Origin: Phragmitibacter sp.
Lineage (GTDB): Bacteria > Verrucomicrobiota > Verrucomicrobiia > Verrucomicrobiales > Verrucomicrobiaceae
DNA: 53,388 bases
Direction of reading: 5' to 3'
Assembly (NCBI GenBank): GCA_025361865.1
Contig: JANYJH010000242.1
Location: forward strand, 1-53,388
The notes beneath the pieces are model-generated. The model was not told the origin of the DNA, made no database searches, and worked only from the letters and a program-made list of their open reading frames with translations. Below are positions 9,500-19,482 of this stretch, one piece after another; the first letter of the stretch is position 1; every line of letters begins with the position of its first letter. The translations under genes were made by a program, and so were the position numbers.

Positions 9500-10683
9500 T
9501 TCTCAATGGCGCTGATCCATTTCGCGGCGCGGATGGCGATGGTGGTGGTGAAGACGCGGTATTGAATGGGCTTCTTCAAGGCATCGTTTCCTCTGCTCAT
9601 GAGTGCCTCTTCCAGCTTGAGGAGATCGTCTGAGAAGAGTGTGGGTTTTTGATCTGTCGGTGGGATTTGAAAGAGCTTGGTATTGATGAGGGTCTGGAGC
9701 TGGAGAGCGGTGGCATCCGCCTCTGCTGTGGTCAGGCGCGCCCATGAACTTTCATCGAGAGCGATGAGGGTGAGCGTGAGTCTGGGCGGCAGTTGGTGAC
9801 GTGATTTAGATGCTCGCGGAGTGAGCGCGAGCTGGTGAGCCCGTGTGTCGTAGATGTAATCCGTGGGAGTGGCTTGGGCGGCAGTGGCTGAGGTGTCCGG
9901 CGGGAGAACGGGCTGAATAAAAACCGCAAGGATGTTATCAGCGAGCGGCTGATAGTCCAGTATGGCAGAGCCTGTGGTGGTGGTAGCGGATACAGTAACG
10001 GAAGGGCGGAACCAGGAGTAGAGGTCAGCCGTCGTCGTGGCTTTGGATAAGGCTGGAGCTGGCAGTGTGCCCGCTGGGGCTGAGGTCTCGGGTTTGAAGA
10101 TCTGAAGTTTCTCGCTCGGTAGTTTGAACTCCATGAGGCGGAATCTTTTTCGTGGTGGGTTCAGCGGTGCCTTCATAAAGGCGGCTTTCTGTGCGGTATC
10201 CGTGTCATATTTCACAAAGAAGCCGGAAGCATTCAGAAGACTTTCTAAGCCATACGCGGGATCTGTGGTGGCCACGGTGGAAAAGCCGGTGGGGGCCTGA
10301 AAAAAAACGGCGTGCCCTGACAAGTTGAGGTTCTTGGCGATGAGCGTTTCTGAAGGGCCGCAGACGAAGTGAAGCTCCGATTGTCTGGCATAATAAGTGG
10401 GGTTCGCCTTGGCCGTATCCGAAGCCGCGTAGCCGTAATCCCAGTAACTATTCAGAGTGGTCTGAGAGAGTTCTCTGGACATGCTCTCAAAGGCGGCCCG
10501 CGCTTCCTTGAAGGATTCCGCCTGCGCTTTGGTTCGCGTCCAGACCTTCTGGGTGCTGGAGATGGACTGCACAAGCAGGAGAACTAAGACCAGAGTGATG
10601 GTCATGGAAATAAGCAGCTCGACCAAGGTAAAGCCCCGGGCGAACGGGCCACGCCCTACTCTCGCTGCTATCCGAGTCTCCAT
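9496..10683 (-). CDS. vccC: Verru_Chthon cassette protein C (GspJ-like pseudopilin)
   Basis: This is a 395-residue prepilin-like protein. The leader ends ARG, then FTLVELLISMTITLVLVLLL, with Glu at +5 and Gly at -1, a canonical prepilin peptidase site. The helix continues as VQSISSTQKVWTRTKAQAESFKEARAAFESMSRELSQTTLNSYWDY, which resembles GspJ proteins, where a conserved Arg-rich amphipathic helix is followed by a large beta domain. The stop overlaps the start of vccD, and the start lies 2 bases after the stop of vccB, so the cassette is almost certainly one transcript. The size matches the Verru_Chthon C family (about 390 residues). Confidence 0.85.
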   Translation of the reverse strand: METRIAARVGRGPFARGFTLVELLISMTITLVLVLLLVQSISSTQKVWTRTKAQAESFKEARAAFESMSRELSQTTLNSYWDYGYAASDTAKANPTYYARQSELHFVCGPSETLIAKNLNLSGHAVFFQAPTGFSTVATTDPAYGLESLLNASGFFVKYDTDTAQKAAFMKAPLNPPRKRFRLMEFKLPSEKLQIFKPETSAPAGTLPAPALSKATTTADLYSWFRPSVTVSATTTTGSAILDYQPLADNILAVFIQPVLPPDTSATAAQATPTDYIYDTRAHQLALTPRASKSRHQLPPRLTLTLIALDESSWARLTTAEADATALQLQTLINTKLFQIPPTDQKPTLFSDDLLKLEEALMSRGNDALKKPIQYRVFTTTIAIRAAKWISAIEK

Positions 10684-10685
10684 GA

Positions 10686-11204
10686 TCAGGGTGTGTTGTC
10701 CATTTGGGCCAATGCCATCCGGTAAAAACGCACCGGATTCTTCTTATCCTTGTTATCAAAGACCTTGAGGTCGGTGCCTGAGACCACTTTGATGACCACT
10801 TGTTTGAGACGCGTATTCGGCTTCGTGGAGCCGGGCATCAGGGGGCTGTCTTTGTCCAACGTCACTTGGGCTCTGGCGATGAAGGAGGTGTCTTTCGGAG
10901 CGCTGGTTTGAACAGGATAGGTGGTCAAATCCATGCCCTGATAGTCGAAGTAGAAGTCGGCGTTACGGGCACCAGTTTGTTGATTGAGCACCTCACTCCA
11001 ATCCTTCATCTGGTAGCTCGCAATGATGGCTTGAACGATCCTCGCGTCCGCAGAAATAAGCGCTGACTGATGCATCGTATCCAATCCAAAAGGCAGCAGA
11101 CCGACGATGGAAACGATGACCATGGCGGCAATGCCCACCGAGATGGCGGCTTCTGCCAGGGTGAATCCAGCGCAGCGCAGACGATGATTTTTCAGACAAC
11201 GCAT
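10686..11204 (-). CDS. vccB: Verru_Chthon cassette protein B (GspI-like pseudopilin)
   Basis: The preferred start is ATG 11204, which gives a 172-residue protein with a short basic leader (MRCLKNHRLRCAG) and FTLAEAAISVGIAAMVIVSI, with Glu at +5 and a Gly at -1. Starting at 11261 would overlap vccA by 53 bases and lengthen the leader to 32 residues. The gene begins 4 bases after the vccA stop. The small globular domain fits a GspI-like minor pseudopilin and the Verru_Chthon B family. It is sandwiched between A and C as in other cassettes. Confidence 0.85.
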   Translation of the reverse strand: MRCLKNHRLRCAGFTLAEAAISVGIAAMVIVSIVGLLPFGLDTMHQSALISADARIVQAIIASYQMKDWSEVLNQQTGARNADFYFDYQGMDLTTYPVQTSAPKDTSFIARAQVTLDKDSPLMPGSTKPNTRLKQVVIKVVSGTDLKVFDNKDKKNPVRFYRMALAQMDNTP

Positions 11205-11208
11205 GGTT

Positions 11209-14200
11209 TCAAGGTGTGAACTGCTTTTTGCTGATGATGCGGAAGCGGTAGTAATCATCAAGCGCCTTGGAGGAGTTGGCTCCAGCGGGGGTGGTCACGA
11301 AATTCGGCAAGGCCGGATCATTCGGGTCCACATAGCGCTCCAACAAGACCGAGCCCCGGTGGTCAGCGAGGAGGGTATCTTTTTTCTCATTCCACACTGT
11401 CGCACTGGTGGAGCGCGCTTTTTTCAACACTTGCACACGGTAGTGAACCTGATAGGTGTTCGAGCGGGTGGTGAGACGCGGGTAGAGCTGGTTGTAGGGA
11501 GATTCTCGGGTGTTATCTCCAGTGAGTTTAAAGCCGTCATCAGGGTCTGCAGCGAGTCCGTTCCACCAATCCGTCATGTCCTCATATTTCGGTTTTTGAC
11601 TGGTCTTCGGCAGGGATTTGCCAGTGCGGGCGTTCGTCTTGATGTAACGGGCCGAGCCATCAGGGAGGTCTGGCAAGGGCTTGGGGGCCAGAAAAATCTC
11701 ACAGATTTCTGAAGCGGAGCGGAACACATCTCCTTTGCTGAAGCGTGCCTGAAATCCCTTCAAGGTTTCATCCACGTTGACGAGGTAATTGACATCGTAT
11801 TTGAGATTATCGGCGGTATCGAGCGCTGCTTTGTAGGATTCCACTTTCTGTGCGGAGCTGGCACCGCTGGCTGTGGCGTTGCCCGGCCAAGCCAAGGCCG
11901 AGGGTAGTGCGGTCACTCGGACGCTTCTTAGAACCGCAGCAAGTCCGGTGGCCCGCTGGAGATAGGCGAAGGGCATGATCTGATGGTTCATGTTGATTTT
12001 ACCTGCTGTGGAAAAGGGCTCGCTAATGGCGTAGGGCTCGACGATTGGCATCCAAAAGAAGTCCAACAGCAAATGGTCTTTCGGGCTCTTGAACCCGAAG
12101 TGATCCGCCGCAGTTGGCTCAGCCGTAGAGACTGTGGTGCGGGAGGGCGGATTAGGACAGAAAAGAAGCGTCTGCCAGGGCCGGGGAGTGCTCTCTCCTG
12201 GCGAGGCGTAAACCCCGGTCGGAAGGGAACCAAAAGCAACGGCAGAACAAATTTGGCGGTTGGGCGAATAGTTCTTCCCCACTTCACTGGTGTAGCCGGC
12301 CCGCCCGTAATAGCCGCCTGCGCCTATGTCCTGGCCACCGGCATCGGGCTTGTTGATGTAAGGACCGTCCTCGATGCGCCCCGTTCCGCTATCCCAGTCG
12401 CCGGGTCGCCCGTCCTTATTCATGGCTCCGTCCAGTTTATAACTGACGACCGCCATGCAGTCCTGCCAATATGGCGTGTCTTTCACCAAGCCGTAAGCCT
12501 TGGTCACTTTATTGCTCACGATGTCGTAACCCGCACTCAGCCAAATGGACTGTCTGCCATTCACTGCCTGACCGAGTGCAGGGTAGGTATGGCCGAGCTG
12601 ACCAGTGTAGGTGGCTGGCGCATAACGTAAGGTCTGCGCTTCATCACGATACTTGGACGGCGAACCTGTATCGTTCGCAGGCGTGTTGTAATCTGGATGC
12701 GAAATGAAGTAGTTGCTTGGCACAAAGGGAAGCGTGGAGATGTGGCGATAGTCTCCTTTCGATGGACCCGACGTATCGACTATCACTGACCGAACCGTGT
12801 CTCCGTAGCTGATCAGTGAGTCCTGCATGGCGTTGCTGATGCGGGCGGAGAAATCCATGTATTTGAGACCATTGACCCAGTTGTCGGTATTTTTATAGAC
12901 CTTGGGGACACGAATAGTGGTCTTCGGAAAACTCATTTGCAGGGTTTGCACCGGCTTCGAGGCGGAGGTTAAAGCAGCGCCGAAACCGGAATGAATCTCC
13001 AAGGTGATGACGCCACCGCTGAAATTAAAAATAGGATTCTTTGGGTCAAGACCACTCACATCCACTTCGAGGCCACAGAATGCATAGTTCTTGTTCTCAT
13101 CGAACGTCGCACCTACTGGCGGCGTCTTGGGAGTCGTATAGCTTCCATTCATGAACTGACCTATCATCCCCGTAAAGGCCGTGGCATGTGCGTTCTCCGC
13201 CGCTGAACTCCCGCCTCGCGTCCAAGTGCGATTGATGGGCTCCTTCAGTCCCGGATCAAAGAGTGGCTTTGCGTTCGCGGTCCATGTCTCCAGACCTTTG
13301 ATTCGGTAGCGCACATTGCTTGAATAAGGTGGCATACCGATAATCGGACAAAAGGATTGCAGGATGAGATAGGCCCGCATCTTGTTGGTTTTATCAGCGT
13401 ATAAATCAGGTGTTTTGACCCCAGTCAGATTGTTGACTTCATCAACGGGAAGCCCGTTTGCCTGGACCACGTTGGATGCCATGAAGACGATAGCGACTTC
13501 AACGACAGTTGGGTATCTACCAAACGCTTTCAGGGACTTGGTCGTTGAGGCTGGAACTCCGCTGGGCAGGTCCGGCAGCGGATCGTTATTGGGAAGAGAG
13601 GTGGCTGTCGTAGGAACTGCTGTGGCTTCACCGATGTAATTTCCATTGTTGGCACCCGGTAATTCCTGACGCGGTGGAGTGTAGTAGTAAGTCGGTGCTG
13701 TGCTGTTCCAGGAATTCACCCCGGTGCGGTCCAAATCAAAGGTCTCCAGAAGGATATGGTTCCGGTTATCTTTCCCGTATTTATCCACGAAGCTTTGGTG
13801 GGCAGAATTGCTGAAGGCGGGGACATTTAGACTGGTGAGATTTTGTAGGTAGCTGAGGAGACGCTGGTTGTGCTGAAGCAAATAATCTGAGGTGCCGTCC
13901 TGTGATGATCCGGGTGTGGCCTCGCTGATCCAAGAGCTGGCTCTTTGAAAATTGCTTTCACCTTCTTCGGAAGTGCCGGGCGCTACCCGTGAGCAAAAAG
14001 CGAGGAGCTTGTCCTTCGCATTGCGCTTGGTCAGATCGCTTTGCAGTGGCCAAAGCGAAATCCTCGGACGGTTGTAGAGGTTGGTCTCAGGTGCCCGACT
14101 GCTGGTCGTCAGAAAGAATTTCGACATCTGAATTTTTTGATTCGTGAGATTTAGTGCGGGCGTCAAAGTGCTACCCACGACTCCGCGATCAGGCGTGTAA

Positions 14201-15423
14201 AAATATTCATCCACCGAGGCTAATAGCCGTTCCCGTTTGAGGGGGAGTCCTGTCGTTGTCGTGGAAACCTGCGTTCCTCCCTGGGACCCTTCACCAGTGT
14301 TACCCGTATTGGTTCGCGGCAGGGTGGAGTAGATATTGCTCAGGTAGGTGGTGAAGCTTCCTGAGGTGGGTCCAGCATCCGTATTCACATTGGAGGTATC
14401 CACCGTGCCAGTGTTCGTGGTGATGGGGCCGCGCCAGAGATAGTTCGTATTAAGCGCACCCAGAATGGGGCTTAAACAAGTCATCGCCGGATGACCGGGG
14501 AAGCGTTGGAATTCATTCTGTGCAGGGATGAACGAGGCATAATTACGATCCGTCCAGCCTGTGGTGCGGGGCACATCCCAAGTCGTGCCCTCGCTTGCGG
14601 TGTTGAGATTGACTTTGCAGGTTTCATCATCGGTCCAGAAGGCAATGCGGCCCGTGATGGGATTGCTGGTTGTCGGTGTTCTCGCAGGATCGGTTGTGCT
14701 GAAGATAGCCTCGCCGTTCGCTTCACCGGATGGCACAATCATCTGCCCATCGCGCAGGAGATAAATCCAGCGCACTGGCATTGGCAGGGGGTGGCTATCG
14801 CTCTCGCCGGGCAAGGCCGCCGTCAGGGCCGTGCCTTCGATGATACCCTTTTGCTGACTGACGCGTCCGGTAAGCTTGGGATCGAACACCGAAACATCCA
14901 CGATGGGGAAGGTGCGTTTGATCTTCGTCTTGTTCGTAGGATCGGGATAGGCAACGGGCTCATTCAGGTCTATGTAGCTGGCAGGCTGATTCATCCACGA
15001 CATGAGTGCCGTCGATTCTGCGCTGGTATCGCTTTTGAATGAGCCCTCATCCGTGGAAACCATCTTATCAGAGGAGTAGAGGCGATAAGCTTTCAACAAG
15101 GCAGCGCGGCCAGTCGCGGGCGAACTGGCACTGGTGCCAAAACGTCGTATCATTCCCGGTTGTGAAGCCCAGGTTTCCGTGAGTCCCAATCCCGAAGTCG
15201 CTTCCCGAATCTGCGCCATCACCAGCGTGGCGGGTAGTTCGCTAAGACCGCGAACCTCCGTGATTTGGCTGAATGACGTAGCAGCCTGATGCTCTGTGCG
15301 GCCCATCGCCAGGATACCAAGAAGCAAGACCATCAAAAGCACCGTGGCTCCGAGCACAAAAATCAAGGCCATCCCGCGTGGCTTCCGTAAGGGGAGCGGA
15401 TCATGTTTCCCTGATGCTATCAT
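11209..15423 (-). CDS. vccA: Verru_Chthon cassette protein A (very large GspK-like protein)
   Basis: The chosen start at 15423 gives about 1404 residues beginning MIASGKHDPLPLRKPRG, then MALIFVLGATVLLMVLLLGIL; ATGs at 15489 and 15519 are possible but give unlikely leaders. The leader-helix layout with a hydrophobic residue instead of Glu at +5 is what GspK/PilX proteins show. The remaining extracellular part is huge and Ser/Thr/Asn-rich, with few repeats visible by eye. In the family this is the first and largest gene of the A-B-C-D cassette. By analogy it would cap a pseudopilus tip complex. Its upstream region is shared with a divergent cytochrome gene. No function has been shown for the cassette as far as I know. 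Confidence 0.85.
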   Translation of the reverse strand: MIASGKHDPLPLRKPRGMALIFVLGATVLLMVLLLGILAMGRTEHQAATSFSQITEVRGLSELPATLVMAQIREATSGLGLTETWASQPGMIRRFGTSASSPATGRAALLKAYRLYSSDKMVSTDEGSFKSDTSAESTALMSWMNQPASYIDLNEPVAYPDPTNKTKIKRTFPIVDVSVFDPKLTGRVSQQKGIIEGTALTAALPGESDSHPLPMPVRWIYLLRDGQMIVPSGEANGEAIFSTTDPARTPTTSNPITGRIAFWTDDETCKVNLNTASEGTTWDVPRTTGWTDRNYASFIPAQNEFQRFPGHPAMTCLSPILGALNTNYLWRGPITTNTGTVDTSNVNTDAGPTSGSFTTYLSNIYSTLPRTNTGNTGEGSQGGTQVSTTTTGLPLKRERLLASVDEYFYTPDRGVVGSTLTPALNLTNQKIQMSKFFLTTSSRAPETNLYNRPRISLWPLQSDLTKRNAKDKLLAFCSRVAPGTSEEGESNFQRASSWISEATPGSSQDGTSDYLLQHNQRLLSYLQNLTSLNVPAFSNSAHQSFVDKYGKDNRNHILLETFDLDRTGVNSWNSTAPTYYYTPPRQELPGANNGNYIGEATAVPTTATSLPNNDPLPDLPSGVPASTTKSLKAFGRYPTVVEVAIVFMASNVVQANGLPVDEVNNLTGVKTPDLYADKTNKMRAYLILQSFCPIIGMPPYSSNVRYRIKGLETWTANAKPLFDPGLKEPINRTWTRGGSSAAENAHATAFTGMIGQFMNGSYTTPKTPPVGATFDENKNYAFCGLEVDVSGLDPKNPIFNFSGGVITLEIHSGFGAALTSASKPVQTLQMSFPKTTIRVPKVYKNTDNWVNGLKYMDFSARISNAMQDSLISYGDTVRSVIVDTSGPSKGDYRHISTLPFVPSNYFISHPDYNTPANDTGSPSKYRDEAQTLRYAPATYTGQLGHTYPALGQAVNGRQSIWLSAGYDIVSNKVTKAYGLVKDTPYWQDCMAVVSYKLDGAMNKDGRPGDWDSGTGRIEDGPYINKPDAGGQDIGAGGYYGRAGYTSEVGKNYSPNRQICSAVAFGSLPTGVYASPGESTPRPWQTLLFCPNPPSRTTVSTAEPTAADHFGFKSPKDHLLLDFFWMPIVEPYAISEPFSTAGKINMNHQIMPFAYLQRATGLAAVLRSVRVTALPSALAWPGNATASGASSAQKVESYKAALDTADNLKYDVNYLVNVDETLKGFQARFSKGDVFRSASEICEIFLAPKPLPDLPDGSARYIKTNARTGKSLPKTSQKPKYEDMTDWWNGLAADPDDGFKLTGDNTRESPYNQLYPRLTTRSNTYQVHYRVQVLKKARSTSATVWNEKKDTLLADHRGSVLLERYVDPNDPALPNFVTTPAGANSSKALDDYYRFRIISKKQFTP

Positions 15424-15591
15424 TGGTTTGATCTTCAAAAAGATTGCCCATCGTATTTTGATCAAGGCTGATTTGACAAGATAAATCATGAACTCACCAA
15501 TAATCACGCCCCTTCTCATTTCTGGACTCCGCCAATTTTTCGCCTTAAGAACAGCCTAAAATCAAACTTCGTTTCGACTTCCAAGCAATTG

Positions 15592-17925
15592 ATGGGCACC
15601 AAGAAACACCGCAGCAAAGGCGATCAGCCGTTACCGAATCAGCGGCTCTCGAAGCAGCTTCTTGCGGCGGCCCTCTTGTTGGTGCTCGTGCTTGGCATCC
15701 TCTACTGGGTCACAAAGAAAAATAATTCGGTTGTTGTAAACCCTCCGGCAGTCACCTTGGCAGCTCCTCTTCCTCAAGCCGAGAAGCTCGTATTTCAGGA
15801 ATACGCGGGCTCGCAGAGCTGCCGGGAGTGTCACGCGGCGTTGTTTGAGCAATGGTCAAAGTCCAATCACGGACTCGCTGAGCGGCCTTTGCGCGATGAC
15901 CTGGACAAGGCGGCCTTTGAGCCGGAACGCACCATCCAACACGGCACGCAGACCACCGAAGTGCGCGTGAAGGACGGCAGGCATGAGGTCGTTTCCTTGG
16001 GCTTTGAGAACCAGCAGCAGCCTTATGAAGTGGAGCGTGTCATCGGAAACGATCCCCTGCGGCAGTATTTGGTAAAGGCGTTCGGCGGGCGCTTGCAGAC
16101 GTTGGAAGCCTCGTATGACCCGCATAAGAACGAGTGGTTCAACGTCTATGGAAATGAGGATCGCAAGCCAGGTGAGTGGGGCCATTGGACAGGACGCGGC
16201 ATGACTTGGAACACGATGTGTGCGAGTTGCCACAACACCCGGCTTCGCAAGAATTACGACGAAGCCACCGATTCTTTCCACACTTCGATGGCGGAGATGA
16301 CGGTGAGTTGTGAGGCCTGTCATGGGCCGCTGAAGGCGCATGTGGGTTGGCGGAAGCAGTATCCGAACAGCAAAGAGACCGATCCCACGATCAAGAAACC
16401 CACGCGGAATCAAACGCTGGATTCCTGCGGGGCCTGCCATGCGCGACGCTCTGAACTGACCGGCGATTTCAAACCGGGCGACAACTTCTTTGACCATCAC
16501 GCGCTGGCCATCGTGGATGAGGGTAATCTCTTCCACGCCGACGGCCAAGTGCGCGATGAGGACTATGAATTGTCCTCCTTCCTCAGCAGCAAGATGCACA
16601 CGGCGGGCGTCTCCTGCACCGACTGTCACAATCCACACACGGGCAAAACGATCCTGCCCGGAAACGATCTGTGCATGAGATGCCACGCGGCAGCGACACC
16701 TGCGTTTCCCAAAGCCCCCATCATTAACCTCGCCGCGCATTCTTTCCATCAGCCGCAAAGCACGGGCTCGCAATGCATCAACTGCCACATGCCGCAGACC
16801 GTTTATATGCAGCGTCACTCCCGGCATGACCACGGCTTCACCATCCCTGATCCTTTGTTGACGAAGCAGATCGGCGTGCCGAACGCATGCAATCGCTGCC
16901 ACACAGACAAGGATGCGGACTGGTCGCTCACGGCCACCGAGAAGTGGTATGGAGCCAAGATGGAACGCCCGACGCGATACCGAGCGCTGACCATTGCTGC
17001 GGCTCGAACTGGCAATCCCAGCGCGCGTGAGGGCTTGATGAAGCTCCTTCAAAGCGAGACGGAGAGCGGCTATTGGAAGGCTTCAGCGGTTCGTTTGCTG
17101 GACCCCTTTATGACAGATCGTTCGGTTTTTCCGAGTGTCATCGGCCTTGCTTCTCATGCTGATCCGCTGGTGCGCGCCAGCGTAGCGCGCTCCATGGAAC
17201 CGCTGCTCGTCGTGAACAGTCCATCGGCACGAGCAACGGTGAATCAACTCCTCAGCGATCCCATCCGCAGTGTGAGGCTGGCCGCTGCCTGGTCATTGCG
17301 GAGCACTTTGGATGAAGCCTCGCCAGTGGGTAAGGAGCTGCAACAGATGCTCGCGCTGAATGCGGATCAGCCCAGCGGTCAGCTTCAACAGGGAGCTTAT
17401 TACTTTGCGCGCAATGATGGGCCGAATGCGCTTCTTCACTACCAGAAGGCCGCGCAATGGGACCCGAATTCAGCGCCCATCCGGCATGAACTGGCGGTCG
17501 CTTACAGCACCGTCGGAAAGCCGCAAGAGGCTTTGCATGAGTTGCAGGAAGCGGTCCGCTTGGAGCCGAACACGGCTGAGTATCACTTCAAGCTCTCGCT
17601 CGCCTGTAACGAAGTCGGCGACGTGGAAGGAACGATTCGCTCACTGGAGCAAACCGTGAAACTAGAACCGCAATACGCCCGCGCTTGGTATAACCTTGGC
17701 TTAGCGCGTAATGGCAAGGGAGATGCCGCAGGAGCTGTGAGTGCTCTTAGACAAGGCGAACAGGCGAACCCTAACGATGCCAGTATCCCCTATGCTCGGG
17801 CCACGATTCATGCGCGGCTCAAGCAAATGGATGAGGCCAGAGAGGCGGCTACGAAGGCCGTGCAAATCCAGCCTGAGAACCAAGACGCGCTGCAACTGCT
17901 GAGGTCATTGCAGCCGCGTCAGTGA
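15592..17925 (+). CDS. Octahaem cytochrome c with HEAT and TPR repeats
   Basis: This 777-residue protein has a single N-terminal membrane anchor (residues about 23-44, LLAAALLLVLVLGILYWV) and then eight CxxCH haem motifs: CRECH, CASCH, CEACH, CGACH, CTDCH, CMRCH, CINCH and CNRCH, between residues about 78 and 440. HEAT-like repeats follow (about 460-590), and the C-terminal 190 residues are TPRs (GKPQEALHELQEAVRLEPN, YARAWYNLGLARNGKGDA). It resembles NrfA/Hao-like multihaem scaffolds. Cytochrome-TPR fusions occur in Planctomycetes and Verrucomicrobia, but the redox partner is unknown. It is divergent from vccA across about 170 bases that must hold both promoters. The TTG just before the ATG is not needed as a start. 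Confidence 0.85.
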   Translation: MGTKKHRSKGDQPLPNQRLSKQLLAAALLLVLVLGILYWVTKKNNSVVVNPPAVTLAAPLPQAEKLVFQEYAGSQSCRECHAALFEQWSKSNHGLAERPLRDDLDKAAFEPERTIQHGTQTTEVRVKDGRHEVVSLGFENQQQPYEVERVIGNDPLRQYLVKAFGGRLQTLEASYDPHKNEWFNVYGNEDRKPGEWGHWTGRGMTWNTMCASCHNTRLRKNYDEATDSFHTSMAEMTVSCEACHGPLKAHVGWRKQYPNSKETDPTIKKPTRNQTLDSCGACHARRSELTGDFKPGDNFFDHHALAIVDEGNLFHADGQVRDEDYELSSFLSSKMHTAGVSCTDCHNPHTGKTILPGNDLCMRCHAAATPAFPKAPIINLAAHSFHQPQSTGSQCINCHMPQTVYMQRHSRHDHGFTIPDPLLTKQIGVPNACNRCHTDKDADWSLTATEKWYGAKMERPTRYRALTIAAARTGNPSAREGLMKLLQSETESGYWKASAVRLLDPFMTDRSVFPSVIGLASHADPLVRASVARSMEPLLVVNSPSARATVNQLLSDPIRSVRLAAAWSLRSTLDEASPVGKELQQMLALNADQPSGQLQQGAYYFARNDGPNALLHYQKAAQWDPNSAPIRHELAVAYSTVGKPQEALHELQEAVRLEPNTAEYHFKLSLACNEVGDVEGTIRSLEQTVKLEPQYARAWYNLGLARNGKGDAAGAVSALRQGEQANPNDASIPYARATIHARLKQMDEAREAATKAVQIQPENQDALQLLRSLQPRQ

Positions 17926-17954
17926 TGCGGGCTAAAGCTCCGCGCTCCCTTCTA

Positions 17955-19343
17955 TCAAACATGGATCGCATGACCAGCGGCCACTTCCGCAGCTTCCTTG
18001 ACCATCTCGGAGAGGGTGGGATGCGCATGGATGGTGGCTTCGAGTTCTTCAATCGTGGCTTCCATAGAGATGGCCAGACTTAGTTCAGCGAGCAGTTCCG
18101 TGGCATCCGCACCGATGATGTGGGCACCGAGGATTTCACCGTGAGGTTCACCGATGATGAGCTTTACAAAGCCTTCGCTTTCACCCACGGCACGAGCTTT
18201 GCCGCTCGCTGCGTAAGGGAATTTACCGACCTTGTATTTAAGTCCTTTTTCCTTGGCGGCTTGCTCGGTGAGGCCCGTGCTCGCGACTTGCGGATGGCAA
18301 TAAGTGCAGCCGGGGAAGACGCCGACTTTCTTCGGCTTATGACCTGGAACAAACATGCCTTCAACGGCCTGCACCGCTTCAAAGCTCGCGACGTGTGCGA
18401 GCCACGGCGGCCCAATGATGTCGCCAGCGCCATAGACGCCCTTGATGCTGGTTTCGTAGTTGGCATCCGTTTGCAACCAACCACGATCGGTGAGCTTCGG
18501 TGTTTCCGCACCGCCGGGCAGCAGGGGCAGCACTCCAATGGCGACGAGGCAGACTTCGGCTTCGAGCACTTTCTCTTCGCCCTTGGGGTCGGCCACGGTG
18601 ATCTTCACCCCTTTGTCACTGGCTTCGGTCTTGACGGTTTTGTGACCCGTCAGAAGGGTCATGCCTTGCTTGGTGAGTGACTTTTCCAGAGCGGCGGAGA
18701 TCTCGCTGTCTTCCACTGGCAGGATGGCGGGAAGCATTTCTACGACGGTCACTTGAGTGCCGAAAGCGTTAAAGAAATAGGCGAACTCAATGCCGATGGC
18801 ACCTGCGCCGATGATAACGATGCTCTTCGGCTGAGTTTGCAGGGCCAGCGCATCTTTAGAGCCGATTACGGTCTTGCCATTGAAGGGGAAACCGGGCATC
18901 GGGCGGGTCACGCAGCCGGTGGCGACGAGAATCTTCGCTGCGGTATGAGTCTCCTCTTTCCCATCAGCGAGCTTCACGGTCACGCTGCCGACCTTATCAA
19001 TGCGAGCTTCACCGCGAATGGAGTCGATCTTGTTTTTCTTGAAGAGGAATTCCACACCCGCCGCGCCTTTGTCGGAGACGGTGCGGGAGCGTTTTATGAT
19101 CTTGGTCCAGTCATAGGAAAGACCTTCGATCTTAAAGCCCGAGTCAGCGGCTTGATGCGTCATCGTATGATAAAGCTCCGCATCATGGAGCAGGGCTTTC
19201 GTGGGAATACAGCCCCAGTTGTTGCAGGTGCCGCCGCCGCGCTCTTTTTCAACACAGGCGACTTTCTTGCCGAGTTGAGCTGCGCGAATGGCTCCAACAT
19301 AGCCCGCAGGGCCGCCGCCGATGACGATGAGATCGTAGGTCAT
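17955..19343 (-). CDS. lpdA: Dihydrolipoyl dehydrogenase
   Basis: This is the E3 flavoprotein of 2-oxoacid dehydrogenase complexes, reoxidising dihydrolipoamide with NAD+. The 462-residue protein from ATG 19343 has the FAD-binding IGGGPAGYVGAIRAAQLG. The redox disulfide motif GGTCNNWGCIPTK has the two Cys four residues apart. The NAD-binding IGAGAIGIEFAYFF and the FAD motif VYGAGDI are also present. The C-terminal catalytic HAHPTLSE (His-x-His-Pro-x-x-x-E) completes the set. Length is standard. A start 9 bases upstream (19352) is possible. It is convergent with the cytochrome gene, with only 29 bases between the stops. No E1 or E2 genes are in the window. Confidence 0.96.
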   Translation of the reverse strand: MTYDLIVIGGGPAGYVGAIRAAQLGKKVACVEKERGGGTCNNWGCIPTKALLHDAELYHTMTHQAADSGFKIEGLSYDWTKIIKRSRTVSDKGAAGVEFLFKKNKIDSIRGEARIDKVGSVTVKLADGKEETHTAAKILVATGCVTRPMPGFPFNGKTVIGSKDALALQTQPKSIVIIGAGAIGIEFAYFFNAFGTQVTVVEMLPAILPVEDSEISAALEKSLTKQGMTLLTGHKTVKTEASDKGVKITVADPKGEEKVLEAEVCLVAIGVLPLLPGGAETPKLTDRGWLQTDANYETSIKGVYGAGDIIGPPWLAHVASFEAVQAVEGMFVPGHKPKKVGVFPGCTYCHPQVASTGLTEQAAKEKGLKYKVGKFPYAASGKARAVGESEGFVKLIIGEPHGEILGAHIIGADATELLAELSLAISMEATIEELEATIHAHPTLSEMVKEAAEVAAGHAIHV

Positions 19344-19482
19344 TAGTTTCAATATTCAGGGTCAGTAATCAATGCGTCTGCCAAGGCAGAATGGACGCCC
19401 GTCGAGTTAGCGCAAGGGGCCGGGGAAAGCAAGGCGGCGTGAATAGGGACTGCAAAGTTCGTGCCTGTGACCCGTAGGTTGT

